A DNA stretch of 52,675 nucleotides, from positions 1 through 52,675 of the forward strand of contig JAJFUI010000049.1 of assembly GCA_021372555.1 (NCBI GenBank), in the 5' to 3' direction. This stretch comes from Planctomycetaceae bacterium. Its GTDB lineage: Bacteria; Planctomycetota; Planctomycetia; Pirellulales; Thermoguttaceae. This document shows, one piece after another, positions 27,326 through 34,704 of this stretch (position 1 is its first letter; each line of letters opens with the position of its first letter). Position numbers and translations under genes: made by a program. The notes under the pieces are model-generated. The model was not told the origin of the DNA. It ran no database searches and saw nothing but the letters and a program-made list of their open reading frames with translations.

Positions 27326-28549
27326 ATGGCCGCGATGAATGCCGTCTGTCTGGTGATCGATCGTCTGCACGCGGGGTACGTTGGGGCCTACGGGAACACG
27401 TGGATTGAAACGCCGTCGCTCGACCGGCTGGCCAGCGAATCGCTTCTGTTGGACCAGGCGATGATCGACTCGCCCGACCTGCAACGGTTGTATCGTTCGT
27501 ACTGGCAGGGGTGGCATGCCCTGTGTCCCGAGCTGCCGCCGGCGTCGCGACCCTCGCTGCCAGCGATGCTCCGTCAGGCGGGCGTCGCGACGGCCCTGCT
27601 GACCGACGAGCCGCTGGTGGCTCGCCACCCGTTGGCCGAGGATTTCGAAGAACTCATCGAGATCGATCGGCCCTGGCAGGCGAAAACCGCTGCGGAGATT
27701 GAACAGACGCATTTCGGCCGTTGCTTCGTCGAGATGATCGAGTGGTTGCAGGCCGCTCGTGGGCCGTTCCTGCTGTGGTGCCATCTCGGCGGCTTGGGCG
27801 CCGCGTGGGATGCTCCGCTCGAGTTCCGTGAAGCGTATCGCGAGCCGGGCGATCCGCCGCCGCCCGAGTCGGCCGACGTTCCCGACCTGATGCTCCCACC
27901 CGATCCCGATCCCGACGAGTTGCTCGGCATTTCGCAGGCGTACGCCGGCCAGGTGACATTGTTCGATGCCTGTTTCGGGGCGTTCCGCGACTTCCTTGAC
28001 GGCCTGCCCGGCGGAGACGAAACGTTGTTAACGTTATGTTCGGCTCGCGGCTTTCCGCTGGGCGAGCACGGTCGCGTCGGCCCATGCGACAATGCCCCGT
28101 TCGGTGACTTGCTCCAAGTCCCTTGGATGATCCGCATGCCCGATTGTCGTGACGCAGCCGTGCGGAGTTCCGCGCTCGTCGAGCCGGCAGATCTTTGGGC
28201 AACGCTGTTGGACTACTGGTCCATCGGCAACCGGCCGGATTCTCCGACAGGCACGGGGCTCCTGCGGCTTGCTGACTCGAACGGTCCCCTGCTCCGCGAC
28301 CGCGTCTGCATGCTCGGTAGCAGTGGCCGCGCGATCCGCACGCCCGCTTGGTTTCTCCGCACCGGCGAACCACCGGAGTTGTACGCCAAACCGGACGACC
28401 GCTGGGAAGTCAACGACGTGGCATCGCTCTGTCCCGACGTGGTCGAAGGCTTGCAGGACGCACTGACGCAGTACGAGGCCGCACTGCCAGCGGGCCGCGT
28501 GCACGAGCTACCGCCGCTCGCCGACATGCTCGTTCGTGGGCTCGAGTGA
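27326..28549 (+). CDS. Sulfatase-fold protein lacking catalytic residues (predicted pseudoenzyme)
   Basis: A 407-aa protein of the alkaline phosphatase/sulfatase superfamily. The N-terminus NAVCLVIDRLHAGYVGAYGN then ETPSLDRLASES matches the usual sulfatase opening, and GFPLGEHGRVG then VPWMIRMPD matches its later half. The residues that make an active sulfatase are absent: only the first Asp of the usual Asp-Asp metal pair remains (VIDR), the Cys/Ser-x-Pro-x-Arg formylglycine motif is replaced by SPDLQR, and SDHG has become SARG. It has no signal peptide. Loss of function is therefore predicted from sequence; a binding or regulatory role is speculation. Two ATGs, 27326 and 27335, are possible. 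A weak hairpin (AGCAC/GTGCT) followed by TTAATT lies just after the stop. Confidence 0.75.
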   Translation: MAAMNAVCLVIDRLHAGYVGAYGNTWIETPSLDRLASESLLLDQAMIDSPDLQRLYRSYWQGWHALCPELPPASRPSLPAMLRQAGVATALLTDEPLVARHPLAEDFEELIEIDRPWQAKTAAEIEQTHFGRCFVEMIEWLQAARGPFLLWCHLGGLGAAWDAPLEFREAYREPGDPPPPESADVPDLMLPPDPDPDELLGISQAYAGQVTLFDACFGAFRDFLDGLPGGDETLLTLCSARGFPLGEHGRVGPCDNAPFGDLLQVPWMIRMPDCRDAAVRSSALVEPADLWATLLDYWSIGNRPDSPTGTGLLRLADSNGPLLRDRVCMLGSSGRAIRTPAWFLRTGEPPELYAKPDDRWEVNDVASLCPDVVEGLQDALTQYEAALPAGRVHELPPLADMLVRGLE

Positions 28550-28639
28550 GCACCAGCTCGTGCTTTAATTGCGACGAGCTTTTCAGATCGCCCAATTGTC
28601 GTGGGCGAACCGGAAACTTCGTCCTGCCCGTATTCTGCA

Positions 28640-29818
28640 CTAATCCAGCAGGACGAGCTTCTGCTGTTCCGGTCCCGCGACGGACAAATTCCCCTGACCG
28701 TCGATCAACGCGTCGATTTCGGTTCTGACGCCGATGCCGTCCTTGTAAATGCCGGGCTCGATGGAAAAGCAACTGTTGGGGATCAACCGCCGCTCATCTC
28801 TGGTTTCGAGATTGTCGAGGTTCGCTCCGTTGCCGTGTACGCTTCTGTGGATGGAATGGCCGGTGCGATGGGCGATATAGCTGCCGTAGCCCTGCTCTGC
28901 AATGTAGCTGCGGCAGACGTCGTCCGCCTGCCAGCCGTAGACCGGTTCGCGATCCGCGAGCCGCCTGGTCACAAACCGCTTCGTAAGCTCTCGGGCCTGC
29001 ACCGCGACGTCGAACATCTTCTGATACTCCGGGTCTGGCGTGCGACCCATAAATCCGCACCAGGTGATGTCGTAATAAATCCCCTGCGGCGTGTTCTCGC
29101 GGGCCCAGAGATCGATCAACACGCGATCGTTTTCCTTGATCACCGCGCTGCCGGCGGCCGAGACCTCGAAGTGCGGGTCGGCGGCATGTTCGTTCACCCC
29201 GACCATCGGCGGCGAATTGTCGCAGGTGAGCTTTCCTTTCTCGAACTCCGCCAGGATGAACTGCTGCACGTCGTATTCGGTAATGCGGCGGCCCGACCTG
29301 ATGGCGTCAATCATTAGCCGGAACGCCTCGTCCTTAATCCGTTGCACCTTGACGCCGGCTGCGCGGTGCGATGCCGCTCCGACCTCGTCCACTCGGGCCT
29401 CCAAAAACTGCACCAGTTCCGCGGACGAAAGCACTTCCTTGTTCATCGACCGGACAAGTTCAACCGTCCCGGCATCAACGAAGGAGACCATCGGGATGTT
29501 GTTTAGCGGCGAGTATTGCATGAACACGCGGCGGCTTCCTTCCAACAGTCGCTTAAGCTTTTCATGCAGTTCTTTCCAGCCGACGTAAACGACGGTGTTG
29601 CCCGGCAACGAGGCGATCCGCCCCAGTTCGACGCGATGGATTAGCTTCGTTGGCGTTCCTTCCCGCGGCACGAAGTAATACCAGCGCCGAGTCGTAAACT
29701 TGGCAATGTCGAGCCCCAGGATCTGGTAGGCGATGGGATCTCGCTGGTGGATGTCGAAGAAGAGCCATCCGTCGCCGTCGTTGTCGCGGATCGCCTGCTG
29801 GATATCCCTTATATTCAT
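28640..29818 (-). CDS. M24 family metallopeptidase (Xaa-Pro aminopeptidase-like)
   Basis: A 392-aa cytoplasmic protein of the pita-bread fold. The N-terminal creatinase-like domain (about 1-160) is followed by the M24 domain. The five metal ligands can be matched: Asp in NDRVLIDLWA, Asp in IYYDITWCGF, His in GHSIHRSVHGNG, Glu in CFSIEPGIY and Glu in GVRTEIDALI. Such enzymes remove N-terminal residues before proline or act on related substrates with two Mn or Co ions. ATG 29818 with GAGG five bases upstream fixes the start; the 42 codons upstream are not protein-like. The gene converges with the sulfatase-like gene and is divergent from the small membrane protein gene. Confidence 0.9.
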   Translation of the reverse strand: MNIRDIQQAIRDNDGDGWLFFDIHQRDPIAYQILGLDIAKFTTRRWYYFVPREGTPTKLIHRVELGRIASLPGNTVVYVGWKELHEKLKRLLEGSRRVFMQYSPLNNIPMVSFVDAGTVELVRSMNKEVLSSAELVQFLEARVDEVGAASHRAAGVKVQRIKDEAFRLMIDAIRSGRRITEYDVQQFILAEFEKGKLTCDNSPPMVGVNEHAADPHFEVSAAGSAVIKENDRVLIDLWARENTPQGIYYDITWCGFMGRTPDPEYQKMFDVAVQARELTKRFVTRRLADREPVYGWQADDVCRSYIAEQGYGSYIAHRTGHSIHRSVHGNGANLDNLETRDERRLIPNSCFSIEPGIYKDGIGVRTEIDALIDGQGNLSVAGPEQQKLVLLD

Positions 29819-30034
29819 GCTTGCCTCGCGCCGACTGAAGCCGTAATGGACGCGCGCCATGATAGCGGCACGCCAAGATGCCCGCAAGCATCTGCGATGC
29901 GGCCTGGGAACGGGAAAACCGACCCCCGCGACGATTTTCCACAACGCCCCTTGATTCCGGTAGCATAATTGGGCAGACGCATTCCGGCGGGCGTCAAGCG
30001 TAAGAACCTCGACCGCAGCCCAGGAGCTTTTGCG

Positions 30035-30328
30035 ATGAAGTATCTAGGTCCAATCATCGTCTGGCTGATCGTCGGGCTGCTGGCCGGCACCTGGACCGGA
30101 CGCATGGTGACGCTTAGGAAAGAAGGGCTCGGTCGATGGACCAACCTCGGCGTCGGGCTACTGGGCGCGCTGATCGGCGGGGGCCTCTTCCGCGTCTTCC
30201 ACATCGACCTCGGGCTCGGCGAGCTAAAGGTGACGTTCGAGGATCTCATTGCGGCCTTCCTGGGCTCGCTGCTGTTGGTCGTGGTCTGGTGGCTGCTCGC
30301 GTGGTTCTTGCGCAAGCGGCGGGCATAG
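30035..30328 (+). CDS. Small GlsB/YeaQ/YmgE-like membrane protein
   Basis: A 97-aa protein with three hydrophobic segments: YLGPIIVWLIVGLLAGTWTG, WTNLGVGLLGALIGGGLF and LIAAFLGSLLLVVVWWLLAW. The Gly-rich pattern and size match the transglycosylase-associated GlsB/YeaQ/YmgE family, often stress-induced and of unknown mechanism. GGAG nine bases before ATG 30035 supports the start. The C-terminus is basic (FLRKRRA). It stands alone, with a terminator-like hairpin downstream. Confidence 0.8.
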   Translation: MKYLGPIIVWLIVGLLAGTWTGRMVTLRKEGLGRWTNLGVGLLGALIGGGLFRVFHIDLGLGELKVTFEDLIAAFLGSLLLVVVWWLLAWFLRKRRA

Positions 30329-30405
30329 CGGCCGACGTGGCCCATTTCGCCGCATCAGTCGAGCACCAGCCAAGCGCGCCAGCAACTGACTGGCGATCGT
30401 CGGGC

Positions 30406-30434
30406 GAAAAGCCCTAGCCCTCGGCGCTTTTCTT
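30406..30434 (+). terminator. Possible terminator after the GlsB-like gene
   Basis: GAAAAGC (30406-30412) and GCTTTTC (30426-30432) are perfect inverted arms followed by TT. The rest of 30329-30600 holds no gene I can support; a TAAAAT near 30555 might be a -10 box for the TPR gene but has no clear -35. Confidence 0.4.
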
Positions 30435-30600
30435 ACCGCCGATGCCGGGTGTCCATATAAGTTTTTCCCTCGCCAAGCCGAGGAAAGCCATTGCCTGATA
30501 ACGGCTTATGGCGAAGCCTCCTGCCGACATTTCTGTTTGGCCCTAGCTCCGGTTAAAATGTGATGTCGGAAGGATCCGGATACAGCAGAGGGTAAAAGTC

Positions 30601-31119
30601 ATGAGACTCTACGCCATTAGGTCGGCGAAAATCAGGCGAGAAGCGGAAGGATTCTTGGAACTGGGAATGCCCCAGCACGCCCTGCAGACGTTGGGCCGCC
30701 TCGGCGACCCGGCCGGATTTGGCGTCGAAACGCTCTACCTCTGGGGCGAAGGGCTCCGCACGATGCGGCGCTACTTTGAAGCCCTCATGCCGCTCGAGCG
30801 GGCGGCGCGGTTGGCCCCGGATGACATCCGCATTCGACTCGCCCTCGCATGGTGCTACAAGCGGACCGGCCGGCTCGATCTGGCAATCGGCAGCCTCGAA
30901 AAGGCATTGCTGGTTCGGCCCGACGAAGCGCTGCTCTACTACAACCTGGCGTGCTACCTGAGTTTGGCCGGCCACAAACGGCGGTCGTTGCGATGTCTGG
31001 CCAAAGCGATGCGGCTTGACCCCGTCTACCAAGACATGGTCGACGAAGAAGCCGACTTCGACCCGCTCCGCGCCGACCCGGACTTTCAGGCCATCCGCGC
31101 TGGCGCCAAGGCTCACTAA
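30601..31119 (+). CDS. TPR-repeat protein
   Basis: A 172-aa protein with at least two to three tetratricopeptide-like helix pairs; the clearest is IRIRLALAWCYKRTGRLDLA (about 77-96) followed by LLYYNLACYLSLAGHKRRS (about 117-135). There is no signal peptide or membrane helix, so it is probably a cytoplasmic scaffold. The N-terminus is basic (MRLYAIRSAKIRREAEGFL). AGAGGG eight bases upstream of the ATG is a good ribosome-binding site. The partner is unknown. A strong terminator at 31166-31203 follows. Confidence 0.8.
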   Translation: MRLYAIRSAKIRREAEGFLELGMPQHALQTLGRLGDPAGFGVETLYLWGEGLRTMRRYFEALMPLERAARLAPDDIRIRLALAWCYKRTGRLDLAIGSLEKALLVRPDEALLYYNLACYLSLAGHKRRSLRCLAKAMRLDPVYQDMVDEEADFDPLRADPDFQAIRAGAKAH

Positions 31120-31165
31120 TGGAAGGGACGCCGAAAGCTCCATCCCCTCCAGCACGAAGCGCAAA

Positions 31166-31203
31166 GAAAAAAGCCCACAGGCTGCGACCCGTGGGCTTTT
31201 TTT
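31166..31203. terminator. Strong bidirectional rho-independent terminator
   Basis: AAAAAAGCCCAC pairs with GTGGGCTTTTTTT, with two further base pairs inside after one mismatch. A runs on one side and T runs on the other allow it to end both the TPR gene from the left and the BBP7 gene from the right, which converge here. Confidence 0.9.
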
Positions 31204-31237
31204 CTCACCCCCCGCGCCTCCCCCCGACCCTTATACG

Positions 31238-32872
31238 CTAGAAATTGTACGTGATTCCGAGGAACGCACCGTGCAGCACGAGGCTGTCGGTGTGCCGCAC
31301 ATCCTTGATGTCCGGGATGTCATTGACGTATTGCGGAAACTGGCTGTCCGCCAAGGCCATACCGGTCGCGGCCACAACGCGGTAGCCAGCTCGGGCGCTC
31401 CAGCATCGCGAGAACTGCCAATCGACGCCAACGTCGATCTGGGTCAGGAACGAGATGCCGCTCTGTGTTCCGTGAGCCGGGAAATAACCGTACACGGTGT
31501 GACCCGGAATGTTGTCGCCGGTGGCGCACCGGAAGTCGCTATCCATGATGTTGTCATACAGTCCGACCTTCGGGCTGATGAAGAAGCGCACGCCGCTGAA
31601 CAGACAATAGGCCGCGTCGAAGCCGAACTGCACGCCCACCAGGTTGTTCGTGACATTGTCTTCGAGGCTGGCGACGCCGCCCAGGTCGGTCCACTGGCAG
31701 CCCTGCGCACGCGACTCGAAGGTCAGATCTTCTTGGAAGCGGAAGTAGCGCACGCCAACGGACCAGCCGATATCCCAGGGCGAATCGCACGCCCAGGCCA
31801 ACTGCTCGCGGATCAAGTTCAACTCGACGTTGTGGAACTCGTCGCGTCGCGTCAACCGATGCTCTTCGGCGCCGTTGAACCAGTTCGAGGCGTTGTTGCC
31901 GTTGAAGTCGATGTAGTTGACGGCCAGCGGCGTGCTAACGTACCCGCCGGGCCAAGTGCAGCTTCGCTCGCCAGTGATCGCTTCCGTCGTCCAGTAGGTG
32001 GCCTCGATAGCGTACGGCACGCAACCACAGCAGAAGCGTCGACCGAAACGAGCCTCGCCACCCCAACTCCAATCGGTGCCGAACTGGGAGTTCATCAACT
32101 GCGTCTCTTCATGTCCGTCTCGGTACGTGGTCCACAGCCGCGGGGAATCACTTCGCGTTAGCGCCAGGGCCGAAATTCCCGCGTACCACTGGCAGCCGCA
32201 AGCCTGCTGGCAGCCGACGTCGCAACTGCTGCCCTCGCAGCTCGGATTGCAGGCGGCCCGCTCGAAGCGGTCCAGTGAGCCGCGATAGGGGCTGCACGCC
32301 GACGGATCGCCGCTCAAACCGCCTTGCTCGGCCAACATCTGATTGGTAATGCCGGAGCCTTGCGGAGCCGGCGTCGGCGCGTACTCAAAGTCGGCCACAG
32401 GCGCCGGCGCAGCCGCCACCGGGCCGGCTGGCGGAGCAGGCATCGTCTGTGCGGCTCCCCCCTGCCCCGCCGCCATCGTCTGGGACGTGGGCCGACTGTA
32501 AACGTTCGGATTCCGATATTGCGGAGCCGTCTGGTACGGCTGATACATGGCGGTCGTTTGCGGCGCCGCGCGGTATTGCGTCGGCGGATACGGCGAATAT
32601 GTCGGACTGGGTTGATAATAGGTGGGCCCAGCGACCGGTTGCGCCATCGGTGCGGCCGTGGTCGGGTAGTTCGTTGGGTAGCCGGCCGGAGCGGCATACG
32701 CCGCGGCCTGATAGCCCTGCGGCGCGTAGGCAGGCGTTTCGTAGACGGGCGCTGGATTTTGCTGCGGCACCCGAAGCGGTTCCGGCGCGCCGTACAGCCC
32801 GTACTGGGCCCAGGCCGCCGAAGCCGCACAGGCCGCAAGCGACGCAAATAGCGCAATACGGAAGAGTTTCAT
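31238..32872 (-). CDS. BBP7 family outer-membrane beta-barrel protein
   Basis: A 544-aa exported protein. MKLFRIALFASLAACAASAA ending WAQ is a signal peptide. Residues about 25-175 are a Tyr/Pro/Ala/Gln-rich linker. A Cys-rich patch follows (CNPSCEGSSCDVGCQQACGC, about 208-227). The C-terminal 310 residues are strand-rich with aromatic girdles: WYAGISALALTR, WSWGGEARFGRRF, YAIEATYWT, NLVGVQFGFDAAY and a final SLVLHGAFLGITYNF ending in an aromatic residue, as in outer-membrane barrels. This is the layout of the planctomycete BBP7 (putative beta-barrel porin 7) family. A near-perfect AAAGGAG six bases before the ATG predicts high translation. It is presumably abundant in the outer membrane. Confidence 0.9.
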   Translation of the reverse strand: MKLFRIALFASLAACAASAAWAQYGLYGAPEPLRVPQQNPAPVYETPAYAPQGYQAAAYAAPAGYPTNYPTTAAPMAQPVAGPTYYQPSPTYSPYPPTQYRAAPQTTAMYQPYQTAPQYRNPNVYSRPTSQTMAAGQGGAAQTMPAPPAGPVAAAPAPVADFEYAPTPAPQGSGITNQMLAEQGGLSGDPSACSPYRGSLDRFERAACNPSCEGSSCDVGCQQACGCQWYAGISALALTRSDSPRLWTTYRDGHEETQLMNSQFGTDWSWGGEARFGRRFCCGCVPYAIEATYWTTEAITGERSCTWPGGYVSTPLAVNYIDFNGNNASNWFNGAEEHRLTRRDEFHNVELNLIREQLAWACDSPWDIGWSVGVRYFRFQEDLTFESRAQGCQWTDLGGVASLEDNVTNNLVGVQFGFDAAYCLFSGVRFFISPKVGLYDNIMDSDFRCATGDNIPGHTVYGYFPAHGTQSGISFLTQIDVGVDWQFSRCWSARAGYRVVAATGMALADSQFPQYVNDIPDIKDVRHTDSLVLHGAFLGITYNF

Positions 32873-33214
32873 ACCGGACTCCTTTCCCGCCAATCTGGTC
32901 GATCCGTCTTACTCGTTACAGGAATCGTCCCCGGACCAGATACGGATTTGAGGAAACCAACGCCCACGCCGCTTTTTCCCATTAGCGCGACGCGCCAACC
33001 GTCGTAATCGTTGCGGTCACCCAGTCGGCAAAGTTTGCCAAGATTCGCCGGTCTTTAGGACCGGCAAATTTTCATGCCGGTCGTTGGGTGGAATGCCTTA
33101 ATTGGGCGTGGAAACCCGGCTTGAACGCCGGTGCTCGCAACGATCAATAGCCAGCTGCGCCTTCGGAAATCGGAGCGTTTTTCCGGGGGCAGCCGAATAT
33201 TCTGGCGGATCGGC
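32873..33214. other. Intergenic region with one hairpin
   Basis: A 342-base gap between parA and the BBP7 gene, both on the minus strand. It should hold the BBP7 promoter, though I find no clear consensus boxes. A perfect seven-base hairpin, GCCGGTC (33047-33053) with GACCGGC (33059-33065), is followed by AAATTTT on the plus strand; the minus strand has no T run, so it is a poor terminator for parA. A 63-codon open frame (33055-33246) is not convincing. Confidence 0.4.
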
Positions 33215-34018
33215 TCACGCGCTGACCACCGCCCCATTCCCCGCAATCTCCTCCGCCAGCTTCCGATAATCCTCGGCCCCGTGCGAATCGGAGGCGTAAT
33301 CGAGGATCGACTTGCCGAAGCTGGGGGCCTCGGCCAGACGGATGTTCCGGCGGATGCGGGTCTGGAACAGCCGGGCGTCAGCCCAAGGGGTCGGCTGGCC
33401 GCGGGCGTTGGTGAAGAAGGTATCGAGGTCTTGCGCCACTTCGGCCGCCAGTCGCGTGGCCGCGTCGTACATGCACAGCACCACGCCGGTCAGCTTCAGC
33501 TCGGCGTTCACCCGGCTGGCCACTACGTCAATCGTTTCCAGCAGCTTGCTCAGCCCGTGCAGGGCAAGGAAGTGCGGCTGTAAGGGGATGAACACCTCGC
33601 GAACCGCAGCCAGAGCGTTCAGTGTCAGTAGCCCCAGCGACGGTGGGCAGTCGATGATCAGATACTCTGCCGCCGCCGGTTCATCGGCGAGCTTCTGGCG
33701 GAGAATCGCTTCACGGCCCGCCATCGCAGCGACTTCCACTTCCGCGCCCGCCAGATCCAAGGTCGAGGGGATGAGCCAGAGATTCTCGCCCGCCGGTCGG
33801 CACACCTCGCTGAGCCGAGTCTTGCCGACCAGCACGTCATAGACCGACGCCTCGTTCGGCTGCGGCTCGATGCCCAGATGAAGCGTGGCGTGCGCTTGCG
33901 GATCGAGGTCCACAAGCCAAACCCGCTGGCCCGCGGCGGCCAGTGCGGCGCTCAGGTTGACGGCGGTGGTTGTCTTGCCAACGCCGCCCTTCTGGTTCAT
34001 GACGGCGATGGTGCGCAT
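33215..34018 (-). CDS. ParA-type ATPase (orphan)
   Basis: A 267-aa P-loop ATPase of the ParA/Soj/MinD family. MRTIAVMNQKGGVGKTTTAV contains the deviant Walker A KGGVGKTT with its signature lysine; VWLVDLDPQAHAT is the A' region and AEYLIIDCPPSLGLL the Walker B. These proteins move DNA or protein cargo by cycling between ATP and ADP forms. Length and motifs fit a full Soj-like protein. No parB or parS-like site is next to it, so it may not be the chromosomal segregation copy; it could place another cargo. The upstream small gene (34218-34481) is on the same strand but separated by a palindromic repeat. Confidence 0.9.
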   Translation of the reverse strand: MRTIAVMNQKGGVGKTTTAVNLSAALAAAGQRVWLVDLDPQAHATLHLGIEPQPNEASVYDVLVGKTRLSEVCRPAGENLWLIPSTLDLAGAEVEVAAMAGREAILRQKLADEPAAAEYLIIDCPPSLGLLTLNALAAVREVFIPLQPHFLALHGLSKLLETIDVVASRVNAELKLTGVVLCMYDAATRLAAEVAQDLDTFFTNARGQPTPWADARLFQTRIRRNIRLAEAPSFGKSILDYASDSHGAEDYRKLAEEIAGNGAVVSA

Positions 34019-34124
34019 GGATATATGGCGGCTATTTCGGACGCGAACGCAGGAGGTTCTCGGTCGAGAAGCTCTCGGGTGGTTGATAGTTCGGCGGTCA
34101 AGGGCGTATTTCCATCACGACTCT

Positions 34125-34188
34125 GACGGGCTTGCCCGCCGTTGAGACTCCAAAAGAGTCCTTTGCACCGTCGCGGCGGCTAAGCCCG
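34125..34188. repeat. Nested palindromic intergenic repeat
   Basis: The outer arms ACGGGCTTGCCCGCCG (left, from about 34126) and CGGCGGCTAAGCCCGC (right, to about 34188) pair with two mismatches. Inside is a perfect GACTC-CAAAA-GAGTC hairpin (34146-34160). It lies between the small gene at 34218 and parA. The right side continues CGGCTAAACGG, a motif I associate with repeats common in planctomycete genomes. Confidence 0.7.
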
Positions 34189-34217
34189 CCGGCTAAACGG
34201 TGATGGCGAACTCAAAA

Positions 34218-34481
34218 CTACGACAACTTCTCCAGCAGCTTCTTCAGCACGTCGGCCACTTTGGCCGGATCGTCGCCCCGCACGAGCCGCTGAACCTGCT
34301 CCTTCGGAACCTTGAGCTTCTCCATTGCTTCCGCCACGCGGATCCAGAGCTTCGACCGGGCTTTGCCCTCGGCCAGGTAAAGATCGGTGACCAGCTCCCC
34401 AAGCCGCTGAAGCATGATCTCGTCGCGGTTCTCGTAGTAATTACGAATAATGCGGTCTTGGTAGCTGGATCGCTTGGCCAT
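34218..34481 (-). CDS. Small helical protein of unknown function
   Basis: An 87-aa, highly charged and probably all-helical protein: MAKRSSYQDRIIRNYYENRD, then EIMLQRLGELVTDLYLAEG, and a basic C-terminal part rich in Lys and Leu (DVLKKLLEKLS). I do not recognise a named family, although similar proteins seem common in planctomycetes. The ATG at 34481 is preferred to an upstream in-frame codon because the extension is low-complexity. It is divergent from murJ across 223 bases. No ribosome-binding site stands out. Confidence 0.7.
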   Translation of the reverse strand: MAKRSSYQDRIIRNYYENRDEIMLQRLGELVTDLYLAEGKARSKLWIRVAEAMEKLKVPKEQVQRLVRGDDPAKVADVLKKLLEKLS

Positions 34482-34704
34482 TTTCTGGTGTCGCGGTTGC
34501 GAGGGTGGGCGGTCCGCATAGTCCCGGGCGTTCACGCGAGGATTGCGGACTGCGTGCCATTATGCGGGTTTCCGCCATAAGTTCCAGGGGGCGTGTGCAG
34601 GAAAGAGCCGACCGCCAGACAAGAGCACCGGAGCCTAAACGGTGCCGGCGGTTCGTCGTCCCGCCCCCCTTCCCCCTTGGGGTTTCTCGACTTACGATTG
34701 CCCC

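Noticed and set aside
33047..33065. Hairpin GCCGGTC/GACCGGC as the parA terminator
   Set aside because: On the minus strand no T run follows the stem. It is 150 bases from the stop codon.
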